Positions 1 through 6,966 of a stretch of DNA of 64,000 bases are shown in pieces (position 1 is the first letter of the stretch; each line of letters opens with the position of its first letter). The stretch spans positions 62,001 to 126,000 of the forward strand of contig CACXAQ010000002.1 in assembly GCA_902765595.1 (NCBI GenBank). The letters are read 5' to 3'. Under the pieces are notes generated by a model, which was given only the letters and a program-made list of their open reading frames with translations, ran no database searches and was not told where the DNA came from. A program made the translations under genes and the position numbers. The stretch comes from Oscillospiraceae bacterium (GTDB lineage: Bacteria; Bacillota; Clostridia; Oscillospirales; Oscillospiraceae).

Positions 1-178
1 CGCCATGCGGGTCTGCAGCAGCTTCAAGCGCGTGGTGATCTGCGCGGCGGTCATTTCCGTGAGCTGCTTTGTGCTCGGCACTATTGCCTCCTATTTCCTG
101 GAGACGCCCACCGGCGCCAGCATCGTGGCGGCAAACCTCCTGTGCTTCTGCGGCTGCGCGCTGATCGGGAAGCACTGA
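1..178 (+). CDS. Metal ABC transporter permease, C-terminal end (partial)
   Basis: The window opens inside this gene; 59 codons are visible before the TGA at 176-178. The visible tail has hydrophobic segments and a SYFLETPTGASIV stretch, which resembles the conserved end of ABC-3 family permeases (ZnuB/TroD type), where a S-Y-x-L-D-x-P-S-G-A-T-I-V pattern precedes the last membrane helix. Such proteins form the membrane channel of zinc or manganese importers with a binding protein and an ATPase, which would lie upstream of the window. The metal cannot be told from this piece. The call rests on a short tail, so it is moderately sure. Confidence 0.6.
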   Translation, partial: AMRVCSSFKRVVICAAVISVSCFVLGTIASYFLETPTGASIVAANLLCFCGCALIGKH

Positions 179-223
179 CCAAGCCGGGGACGGCGAATAA
201 AGACAAGAATAATGGGAACAATA

Positions 224-250
224 TTAGCACTCCGAAATGCGGAGTGCTAA
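224..250. promoter_or_regulatory. CIRCE operator (HrcA binding site)
   Basis: The sequence reads TTAGCACTC, nine bases, GAGTGCTAA, a perfect match to the CIRCE consensus. HrcA is the known repressor for this site. It lies 131 bases before the Hsp20 start codon, so the Hsp20 gene is inferred to be in the HrcA heat-shock regulon. Confidence 0.95.
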
Positions 251-282
251 TATTCATATTCTGTTCATATTTAACCGTATAT

Positions 283-311
283 TTGTTCACAATTGTGATG
301 TATTTTATATA
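283..311 (+). promoter_or_regulatory. Probable sigma-A promoter for hsp20
   Basis: TTGTTC at 283-288 and TATATA at 306-311 are 17 bases apart. They lie between the CIRCE element and the hsp20 ribosome binding site, so CIRCE is just upstream of the core promoter. Confidence 0.5.
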
Positions 312-380
312 CGAGATGAAACGAAAGAAATGAATGTTCCGCCAAAACAAATGTGTAATAAAAATATGGAGGTAATAGAT

Positions 381-803
381 ATGTTCGAACTGATTCCTTT
401 CACTCGTCATGTAAACGTGTATGATCCCTTCCGGGCCTTTGATGAGATGGAGCGCAGCTTCTTCAACGACCGCCAGAGCTTCGGCTTCCGCACCGACGTG
501 ATCGATACCGGCGACGCCTACAAGCTGGACGCGGAGCTGCCCGGCTACAAGAAGGAAGACATCAACATCGACGTGGAGAACGATTGCCTCACCATCAGCG
601 TGGAGCGCAAGGTGGAGGACGAGGACAAGCGGCCCAACTACGTCAAGCGCGAGCGGGTCTACGGCCACTTCAGCCGCAGCTTTGATGTGTCCGGCATCAA
701 CGTGGAGGGGATCCAGGCGGCCTACAACGACGGCATCCTGACCCTGACCATGCCCAAGAAGGTGGAGCAGAAGCCCGCCAGCCGGAAGCTGGAGATCCAG
801 TAA
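381..803 (+). CDS. Hsp20 / alpha-crystallin small heat-shock protein
   Basis: 140 residues. ATP-independent holdase chaperone that keeps unfolded cytoplasmic proteins soluble. The alpha-crystallin domain spans about residues 37-130, with the AELPGYKKEDI strand near 51-61 and the NDGILTLTMPKK region near 118, both hallmarks of the family. The C-terminus ends RKLEIQ, a likely I/L-x-I oligomerisation motif. The start at 381 is chosen over an upstream in-frame ATG because GGAGG lies 9 bases before it and the upstream frame reads through the CIRCE operator. It is monocistronic, closed by a strong terminator at 821. HrcA control through CIRCE is directly supported by the sequence. Confidence 0.93.
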   Translation: MFELIPFTRHVNVYDPFRAFDEMERSFFNDRQSFGFRTDVIDTGDAYKLDAELPGYKKEDINIDVENDCLTISVERKVEDEDKRPNYVKRERVYGHFSRSFDVSGINVEGIQAAYNDGILTLTMPKKVEQKPASRKLEIQ

Positions 804-820
804 GCGCAGAGCTGAAGATG

Positions 821-855
821 AGAAGAGGCGCCCTTGCGGGCGCCTCTTCTTTTTG
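821..855 (+). terminator. Rho-independent terminator after hsp20
   Basis: A 13-bp stem (AGAAGAGGCGCCC pairing with GGGCGCCTCTTCT) with a TTGC loop, followed by a T run. Confidence 0.9.
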
Positions 856-856
856 C

Positions 857-1068
857 TATAATGATCATCGGAAGGCGAAATCAATCGAGAATTCGATTGA
901 TTTCGCTGCCAAACGATAGGTTTGGCAGCGAATGATTCTCAAAATCATTCGCCCGATGCTTATTGTAATGAGTATATGGCAAAACAGCCGTGCTGTTTTA
1001 CTGCGCAGTAAAGCTGCGCGGCGAAAAGCTTTTTTGCTTTTCGCGATCATATAGTCATTATAATGATC
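857..1068. repeat. Array of six hairpins with direct-repeat ends
   Basis: Six inverted repeats stand side by side: 875-906 (14-bp stem), 905-929 (10 bp), 928-952 (10 bp), 981-999 (8 bp), 1003-1019 (6 bp) and 1021-1044 (9 bp). The first three share their junction bases. The block is bounded by the same 10-mer, TATAATGATC, at 857-866 and 1059-1068. It looks like a small non-coding repeat element (MITE- or REP-like), not a gene. A 61-codon frame on the minus strand runs through it but has no support. The right copy of the 10-mer could also serve as a -10 box for tatD. Confidence 0.6.
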
Positions 1069-1087
1069 CCATTAGGAGGGATGCCCC

Positions 1088-1849
1088 ATGATCTTTGATA
1101 CCCACGCCCATTACGATTCCGGCGCCTTCAATGCCGACCGCTTTGAGACCCTGGAGGCGGTGAACGCTGCCGGCGTCGGCCTGATCCTGGACCCGGGCTG
1201 CGACGCCCGCAGCAGCCGCATGGCCATTGAGCTGGCGGAACGCTATCCCTTCGTCTATGCCGCGGTGGGCATCCACCCGGAGGATCTGGACAAGTACGAC
1301 CTGGATTCCTACGCGGAGATCTGCGAGCTGACCCGGCACCCCAAGTGCGTGGCCATCGGCGAGGTGGGGCTGGACTATTACTGGGACGCCTCCCAAAAGG
1401 AAGAGCAGAAGGCCCTTTTTCGGCGGCAGATCGAGCTGGCAATAGAATTATGTAAACCGATTATCGTCCACGACCGGGAAGCGCATCAGGACTCGCTGGA
1501 GCTGGTGCGGCAATATCCGGAAGCCAGAGGCGTGTTCCACTGCTATTCCGGCAGCGCCGAGATGGCCCGGGAGCTTTTGAACCGGGGCTGGTATCTGGGC
1601 TTTGACGGGCCCATCACCTACAAAAACGCCCGCAAGGCGCTGGAGGTGTTGGAGATCTGCCCCACGGAGAGGATCCTCATCGAGACGGACAGCCCCTACC
1701 TCAGCCCGGTGCCCCTGCGGGGCAAGCGCAACGATTCCCGCAATCTCCGCTATGTGATCGAGAAGATCGCGGAAGTGAAAAGCCTGAGCCCGGAGGAGGT
1801 GGAGAGCCTCACCTGGGAAAACGGCAAGCGGCTCTTCGGAATCGAATAA
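1088..1849 (+). CDS. tatD: TatD family hydrolase (metal-dependent DNase)
   Basis: 253 residues, the usual length for TatD. Cytoplasmic, metal-dependent deoxyribonuclease of the amidohydrolase superfamily, linked in other bacteria to DNA repair and nucleic acid turnover. Metal ligands are visible in order: THAH near the N-terminus, GEVGLDYYW near residue 93, IVHDR near 128, FHCYSG near 153 and ETDSPYL near 202. The start is set by AGGAGGG 8 bases upstream. The gene stands alone after the hairpin array and is closed by a terminator shared with the convergent CapA gene. In many Firmicutes it sits with metG and ksgA; that context is absent here. Confidence 0.93.
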   Translation: MIFDTHAHYDSGAFNADRFETLEAVNAAGVGLILDPGCDARSSRMAIELAERYPFVYAAVGIHPEDLDKYDLDSYAEICELTRHPKCVAIGEVGLDYYWDASQKEEQKALFRRQIELAIELCKPIIVHDREAHQDSLELVRQYPEARGVFHCYSGSAEMARELLNRGWYLGFDGPITYKNARKALEVLEICPTERILIETDSPYLSPVPLRGKRNDSRNLRYVIEKIAEVKSLSPEEVESLTWENGKRLFGIE

Positions 1850-1859
1850 ACACAAAATG

Positions 1860-1895
1860 AACCGCGGCGACAGGGTTTCCTGCCGCCGCGGTTTC
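1860..1895. terminator. Terminator between convergent tatD and capA-like gene
   Basis: AACCGCGGCG pairs with CGCCGCGGTT around a short loop, in the 66-base gap between two convergent stop codons. It can serve both strands. Confidence 0.7.
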
Positions 1896-1915
1896 GTGTG
1901 TTCGATCGTTGCTGC

Positions 1916-3097
1916 TCAGCCGTACTGGGCGTACACGTCGGAGTAGTCCCGGCCCTCGGAGTCGGGGACAAAGCTGCCGTCCAGCTTGGCCAGGACCCGG
2001 TTATAGTCCTCGCTGCCCTCCTCATAGAGGGTGGGCTGATAGTCGTTGTAGTTGTCGCCGGTGTAGCCGTCCTTCACCGGGCGTCCGGAAACGCAGCAGG
2101 GGATCGCGGTGTAGCCGTCGTTATGGATGCTGCCGTCGCTCTCCCGCTTGACGTGGATCTGGAAGAGAGCCGTGTCCTGGTCTGAGGGGGCGGTGCTGCC
2201 GCCGAAGACCCAGTTGCCCACGCTGTAGAGGATCAGACCGCCGTTATATTCCTCGATGGGCTGCAGGCAGTGGGAGTGTGCGCCGTAGATCAGGTCAGCC
2301 CCCGCGTCGATGCAGCGGTGGGCGATGTCCACCTGGTCGTCCCGGGGAGAGTAGACCAGCTCCTTGCCCCAGTGCAGGGCGCAGATCACATAGTCCGCCC
2401 CGTCGGCCCGGAGCTGCTGCACGGCGGCCACCGCCGCATCGGAGTCGATCTCCAGAAAACCGCCGTTATAGGTGCCGGTGGCGCAATAGACGCCCAGGGT
2501 CAGATCCCCGTCCAGGGGGATCAGCTTGCACTCCCCGTCCTTGCCGTAGGGGATGCCGTGCTCGTCCAGGGCCATGTAGGTGAACTCCGCGCCGGCGGTG
2601 CCGAAGTCCTCAAGGTGGTTGTTGGCGGTGGTGACAAAGTCCACGCCGCCCTCGTTCAGGATCTCCGCATAGGCGGAGGGGGCGCGGAAGGAAAACTGTT
2701 CGATGGAGGACAGGCGCACGTCCGAGAGGACGCACTCCAGATTGGCCAGGGTCCAGTCGTCATTCTCGAAGAATTCTTTGGTGTTGGCGAAGGGATAGGC
2801 ATAGTCGTCCTGAATGTGGTGCTCGATGGAGCGGCCCTCCGTGGGGCCGATAAATTGGGGAGAAGCCAGCGTGCAGTCGCCCACCAGAGAGAAGACGAAG
2901 TCCCGTTCCTCCGCCGTCGGGGCTGCCGGGGCCTCCGCCGTTTCGGACGCCGCCGGGACTGCCGAAGACTGCGCGGGGACAGTCTGCCGCGGTTCCGCGG
3001 CAGATCCGGGACTCAACAGATCCATCCGGTCCTTGACCAGGATCCCCAGCCCGAGAAACAGCACAAGAAGGAGAACAATGGATAAGACTCTTTTCAT
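1916..3097 (-). CDS. CapA-family protein (PGA_cap metallophosphatase-like), copy 1
   Basis: 393 residues. An N-terminal membrane anchor (about residues 4-23) is followed by a Pro/Ala/Glu-rich linker and one PGA_cap domain from about residue 68. Motifs of the calcineurin-like fold of this family are present: GDCTLAS, NLECVLSD, TTANNHLEDFG, CALHWG and GAHSHCLQP, followed by SVGNWVFGG. CapA takes part in poly-gamma-glutamate capsule export in Bacillus, but stand-alone homologues in gut Clostridia have unknown substrates, and no capB or capC is near. A closely similar copy lies just upstream on the same strand. It has its own promoter at 3140-3168. The family call is sure; the function is open. 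Confidence 0.88.
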   Translation of the reverse strand: MKRVLSIVLLLVLFLGLGILVKDRMDLLSPGSAAEPRQTVPAQSSAVPAASETAEAPAAPTAEERDFVFSLVGDCTLASPQFIGPTEGRSIEHHIQDDYAYPFANTKEFFENDDWTLANLECVLSDVRLSSIEQFSFRAPSAYAEILNEGGVDFVTTANNHLEDFGTAGAEFTYMALDEHGIPYGKDGECKLIPLDGDLTLGVYCATGTYNGGFLEIDSDAAVAAVQQLRADGADYVICALHWGKELVYSPRDDQVDIAHRCIDAGADLIYGAHSHCLQPIEEYNGGLILYSVGNWVFGGSTAPSDQDTALFQIHVKRESDGSIHNDGYTAIPCCVSGRPVKDGYTGDNYNDYQPTLYEEGSEDYNRVLAKLDGSFVPDSEGRDYSDVYAQYG

Positions 3098-3139
3098 GAT
3101 CGAAAAACCTCATAAGGGATGATTCGCGGAAACTCAAAT

Positions 3140-3168
3140 ATTATATCGGAAAAAGCAAAAAAAGGCAA
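3140..3168 (-). promoter_or_regulatory. Promoter of capA-like copy 1
   Basis: On the minus strand TTGCCT (3163-3168), 17 bases, TATAAT (3140-3145). The -35 box overlaps the foot of the terminator of copy 2. Confidence 0.7.
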
Positions 3169-3208
3169 GAGAAAACACCGGATGCACACACCCGGTGTTT
3201 TCTCTTGC
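3153..3208 (-). terminator. Terminator after capA-like copy 2
   Basis: A 17-bp stem, 3165-3181 with 3192-3208, followed on the minus strand by a T-rich run. It separates the two CapA units. Confidence 0.85.
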
Positions 3209-3212
3209 AGGA

Positions 3213-4439
3213 TCATTCATCGTTTTCGGCGTTGTAATCGATCCACTCGGAATAGTCGACCACGCCGTCCGGCCCGTCGTAGGTGCCCAGGATCTTGCTC
3301 ATGGCCCGGTCGTAAAGCTCCGAGCCCTCCTCATAGGGGGTAGGGCAATAATCGTTGTAGGCGAAGTTGAAATAGCCCTCCAGCACGGGGCGGCTGGAAA
3401 CACAGCAGGGGATGATCTCATACCCGTCGTTGGAGATGCTGCCGTCAATGTCCCGCTTGATGCGGGCCTGGAAGATGGCGGTGTCCATATCCTTGGGAGA
3501 GGAGCTGCCGCCGAAGGTCCAGTTGCCCATGCCGTACAGGATGTAGGCGCCGTTATAGACCTCCAGAGGCTGCAGGCTGTGGGAGTGGGTGCTGTAGATG
3601 AGGTCGGCGCCCGCGTCCACACAGGCGTGGGCCAGGTCCATGTGCGCCTGCTGGGGATGATAGACCACCTCGTCCGGACCAAAGTGGAACATGCAGATGA
3701 TATACTCCGCGCCGTCCTCCTTGAGCTGTTCGATGGCGGCGGTGCAGTCCTCCACGGTGGGGAAGTAGCCGTTATAATCGCAGTAGATGCCCACGTGGAT
3801 GCCGTTGGGCGTGGTGAGGATCTGGGCCTGCTTCTCCACCCCGTAGGGGATGCCGCAGGCGTCCAGCGCCGCACAGGTATCCTCCACACCCTGCAGACCG
3901 AAGTCCATGGTGTGGTTGTTGGCGGTGGTGACGAAGTCCACGCCGCCTTCCGTCAGGACCTGGGCAAATTCCGCGGGTGCGCGGAAATAGAAGCGGGAGT
4001 TGGAGTGGAGCCGGGTGTCGGAGAGGGTGCATTCCAGATTGGCGATGGTCAGCTCGTCGTCCTCAAAATACTCCTTCGTGTTGTGGAAGGGGTAGGCAAA
4101 GTCCCCGTTCATCTTTCCGGCGTAGGAGGCCTTGTCGCCCTCGGAAAGGTTCTGGTGGGAGGCCAGGGTGCAGTCGCCGATGGCGGAGAAGGTGAAGTAC
4201 TCCGGCGTGGGCTCCGGCGTGGGAGGGGGAGTGGACCCGTCAGGCCCGGCGGGATCCTCCGGCGCGGGGTCCGCCAGGGACGGCTCCTCCGGCACGGGCG
4301 TGGGACTCTCCGCCGTTTCCTCCGCGGCGGGCTCCGTGTCAGCCTGGCGCGGATCAAAGATGTCCATCCGCATCAGGGCGGTCAGGACCAGGGCGGCCAG
4401 AAGAACGACCAGGATCAGAAACTCTAACGTCTTTTTCAT
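3213..4439 (-). CDS. CapA-family protein (PGA_cap metallophosphatase-like), copy 2
   Basis: 408 residues. Same architecture as its downstream neighbour: membrane anchor at about residues 4-23, an acidic Pro/Glu linker (about 30-75), then a PGA_cap domain with GDCTLASHQN, NLECTLSD, TTANNHTMDFG, CMFHFG and STHSHSLQP, then GMGNWTFGG. The first His-bearing loop reads CMFHFG, not the ALHWG of copy 1. The two proteins align along their whole length, so they are tandem paralogues. The start at 4439 is preferred to an upstream TTG because GAGG lies 7 bases before it. Extracellular, anchored location is inferred. Substrate unknown. Confidence 0.87.
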   Translation of the reverse strand: MKKTLEFLILVVLLAALVLTALMRMDIFDPRQADTEPAAEETAESPTPVPEEPSLADPAPEDPAGPDGSTPPPTPEPTPEYFTFSAIGDCTLASHQNLSEGDKASYAGKMNGDFAYPFHNTKEYFEDDELTIANLECTLSDTRLHSNSRFYFRAPAEFAQVLTEGGVDFVTTANNHTMDFGLQGVEDTCAALDACGIPYGVEKQAQILTTPNGIHVGIYCDYNGYFPTVEDCTAAIEQLKEDGAEYIICMFHFGPDEVVYHPQQAHMDLAHACVDAGADLIYSTHSHSLQPLEVYNGAYILYGMGNWTFGGSSSPKDMDTAIFQARIKRDIDGSISNDGYEIIPCCVSSRPVLEGYFNFAYNDYCPTPYEEGSELYDRAMSKILGTYDGPDGVVDYSEWIDYNAENDE

Positions 4440-4468
4440 AGGAAAACCTCGCAAACGAATTCCCAGAT

Positions 4469-4497
4469 ATTATAGATAAAACCAAACAGGAAAGCAA
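4469..4497 (-). promoter_or_regulatory. Promoter of capA-like copy 2
   Basis: On the minus strand TTGCTT (4492-4497), 17 bases, TATAAT (4469-4474), the same arrangement as the copy 1 promoter. Confidence 0.65.
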
Positions 4498-4545
4498 GAG
4501 GGCAAAAGGCAAAAACAGACATTTTTCATCAAGAGGGACTTTGCC

Positions 4546-6966
4546 TCAGGAGAGCCTCCGGATCTGGCCCGTGCAGCCGTCGATCCGGCCGTTGACGGTG
4601 CCAAAGCCTTCCGCCGAGCAGTCCACCTCGAAGCACAGGCTCTCCGGATCCCGGTTGATCACGGCGAGGTAGGCCCCGTTTTCGGCAGGCTCGCCGAAAA
4701 CGTCTTTCCCCTCGGTGATGTACCGCAGGATCAGCAGCGCGCCGCCGTTCACCGCGAAGAAGCGAACCTGGCCGGTGGAGAGGGCGGGGGCGGCGTTGCG
4801 CTGGGCGGCCAGGGAGGCATACCAGTCGTGCAGATCCCGCCGGTCCTCCCGGAAGGGGAGCCGGTTGAAGGGATCGCCCACGCCGCACATGCCCTGCTCG
4901 TCGCCGTAATAGATGCTGGGCACCCCCGGCAGGGCAAACTGGATCACCGCGCAGAGCTTTTCCAGCTCCACCGCGTGCTCCAGCGCATCGGCCGGGAAGG
5001 GGAGACGGAGCTGCTCCTCCCGGGAGAAGCTCTTGATCTGCAGATCGGTAGCCAGGGCGGAGCGGAGCCGCTCCACGTCATGGGAGCCCAGCAGATTCAT
5101 GAGCGAGTAGTAGAGAGGCTTGGGATAATTGAGCTGTTGGTCCATGAGGAAGTCCCGCAGCTCATAGGCGCTGCAGCGCCGGTGGACAAAGTCCAGGATG
5201 GCGGTGCGCAGGGGGTAGTTCATCACCGAGTCCAGAGAATAGCCCAGGGCGTAGTTGCGGCGGGCGCCGTAGCTCTCCTTGAGCACCGCGTCCTCCCACA
5301 CCTCGCCCAGTACCACGGCGTCGGCTTTTTCCTCCTTGGCGGCCCGGCGGATCAGCGAGAGCACTTCATCCGGCAGCTCGTCGGCCACGTCCAGCCGCCA
5401 GGCGGAGGCGCCCCGCCGCAGCCAGGTCCTGACCACGCTGTTCGGCCCGGTGATCACAAAGTCCTGCCAGGAGGGGCGGGTCTCCTCCACCTCGGGCAGA
5501 GAATCAAAGCCCCACCAGCAGCGGTATTGGTCCGGGAAGTGCTGAAAATCGTACCAGTCGTAATAGGGGGAATCCGGGCCCTGACAGGCGCCGGGTTCCG
5601 GATAGTGCCCGTAGCGGTTGAAATACACGCTGTCGTCCCCGGTGTGGGAGTACACGCCGTCCAGCATCACCCGGATGCCCAGCTCCGCCGCCTTCTCGCA
5701 GAGTCGGGACAGGTCTTCGTTGCTCCCCAGGATCGGGTCTACCCGGAGGTAGTCGGAGGTGTCGTAGCGATGGTTGGAGCGGGCCTCCCCGATGGGGTTG
5801 AGATATAGACAGCCCACGCCCATCTCCTTCAGATAGGGCAGCTTCTGCTCGATCCCCTTCAGCGTCCCGCCGTAAAAATCGTCGGGGGTGTAGGAAGCCT
5901 CAAAGGGCCGCGGCTGCCAGCGGGGCTCTTCCGCGGTGCTGCCGTGCAGCTCGGCCGTCTGCCCCAGCGCGCGGTGATAGGCCACGCCATCCCGGGCGGT
6001 GCCGTCGTCGGAAAAGGCAAAGCGGTCCGGGAAGACCTGATACATCACACTCCGCCGAAACCAGGCGGGCGTCTCGAAATCCTTCCGATAGACCGTCAGC
6101 CGGAAGCCGCCCTCTTCTTTCCCGGAGAGCCGGCCCAGGTGGCCGCCGGGTCCGGGGCAGAGCCAGTGGGACCCGTCCCGGGAATGAAGCCGGAAGCAGT
6201 ACCACAGAGCGCAGGCCGTCTCCGGCAGCTCCACCGTGACGGAAAAGCCTTTTTCCACAGGCGCCATGGGGATCTCCCGGCGGAAATCGTCGCCCCAGAG
6301 GACCAGGTCGGCGTCCTCCGCCCTGCCTGCCAGCGTTTTGAGACGCAGCGTGACTTCACTCCCCTCGGGCAGGGCACCCACCGGAGAGCGGTAGAAAGGA
6401 TTGCTGCAGTCATGCACGGCGGCAAGGCTGCTCTCGGCACAATTACGCAGGATGGTGATGATATGGGCGGTGCGGGGCTGCAGAGGATAGACCTGCGCCG
6501 CGTCGATGCCTGTGGCCCGGAGATCGCCGCAGCAGGCGGCGGCCACCTGGAAGGCGCGGCTCATGGAAAAGCCGCAGTCGTCCATCAAAAGCCGCACCAG
6601 CTCCGGCGCCGTGAAGGGGTTGGAGGGGGATGCAAAGCACTCGTCCAGCCGCTCCAGCGGCAGGCCGCGGGCCGCGCAGTCCCGGGCCGCCGCGTACACC
6701 GAGGCCGCCCCCTGGAAATACAGGGAGGTAACGGCAGGGCATTCCCGGGCGTTTAGCAGCCGCACCCACCCGGCGTCGCCGCCGACAGCGCGCCAGACGC
6801 CGTCTGTGCAGACGGCGTCCACGCTTTTCCGCCCCTCATACTGGACGGAAAGAGTATAGTCTTCAGACCATTTTTCCCGATAGCTGCCTCCAAAATACAG
6901 GATCAGACGATCCTGCCCGGCGCTTTTTTCATCGGCGCCGGCATGGCAGGAGATCACAGCATCCAT
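4546..6966 (-). CDS. GH13 alpha-glucan hydrolase (neopullulanase / cyclodextrinase type) with extra N-terminal domain
   Basis: 806 residues. Residues 1-190 match no domain I recognise. About 195-290 looks like the N-domain (CBM34) of neopullulanases. The GH13 barrel starts near 305 with MYQVFPDRF. Catalytic motifs are complete: DGVYSHTG (436-443), WRLDVADE with nucleophile Asp526, GEVWED with acid/base Glu555, and GSHDVERL with Asp630. Expected activity is hydrolysis of alpha-1,4 and perhaps alpha-1,6 bonds in glycogen or maltodextrin. No signal peptide, so cytoplasmic. It is the last gene of glgB-glgA-GH13 and its start overlaps the end of glgA by 13 bases, pointing to glycogen turnover. Exact specificity is not predictable from the sequence. 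Confidence 0.85.
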   Translation of the reverse strand: MDAVISCHAGADEKSAGQDRLILYFGGSYREKWSEDYTLSVQYEGRKSVDAVCTDGVWRAVGGDAGWVRLLNARECPAVTSLYFQGAASVYAAARDCAARGLPLERLDECFASPSNPFTAPELVRLLMDDCGFSMSRAFQVAAACCGDLRATGIDAAQVYPLQPRTAHIITILRNCAESSLAAVHDCSNPFYRSPVGALPEGSEVTLRLKTLAGRAEDADLVLWGDDFRREIPMAPVEKGFSVTVELPETACALWYCFRLHSRDGSHWLCPGPGGHLGRLSGKEEGGFRLTVYRKDFETPAWFRRSVMYQVFPDRFAFSDDGTARDGVAYHRALGQTAELHGSTAEEPRWQPRPFEASYTPDDFYGGTLKGIEQKLPYLKEMGVGCLYLNPIGEARSNHRYDTSDYLRVDPILGSNEDLSRLCEKAAELGIRVMLDGVYSHTGDDSVYFNRYGHYPEPGACQGPDSPYYDWYDFQHFPDQYRCWWGFDSLPEVEETRPSWQDFVITGPNSVVRTWLRRGASAWRLDVADELPDEVLSLIRRAAKEEKADAVVLGEVWEDAVLKESYGARRNYALGYSLDSVMNYPLRTAILDFVHRRCSAYELRDFLMDQQLNYPKPLYYSLMNLLGSHDVERLRSALATDLQIKSFSREEQLRLPFPADALEHAVELEKLCAVIQFALPGVPSIYYGDEQGMCGVGDPFNRLPFREDRRDLHDWYASLAAQRNAAPALSTGQVRFFAVNGGALLILRYITEGKDVFGEPAENGAYLAVINRDPESLCFEVDCSAEGFGTVNGRIDGCTGQIRRLS

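Noticed and set aside
142..333. 63-codon plus-strand frame over the CIRCE element
   Set aside because: It overlaps the permease stop region, the CIRCE operator and the promoter; no ribosome binding site.
865..1050. 61-codon minus-strand frame in the hairpin array
   Set aside because: The frame only reads through palindromes, has no ribosome binding site, and the structure explains the sequence better.
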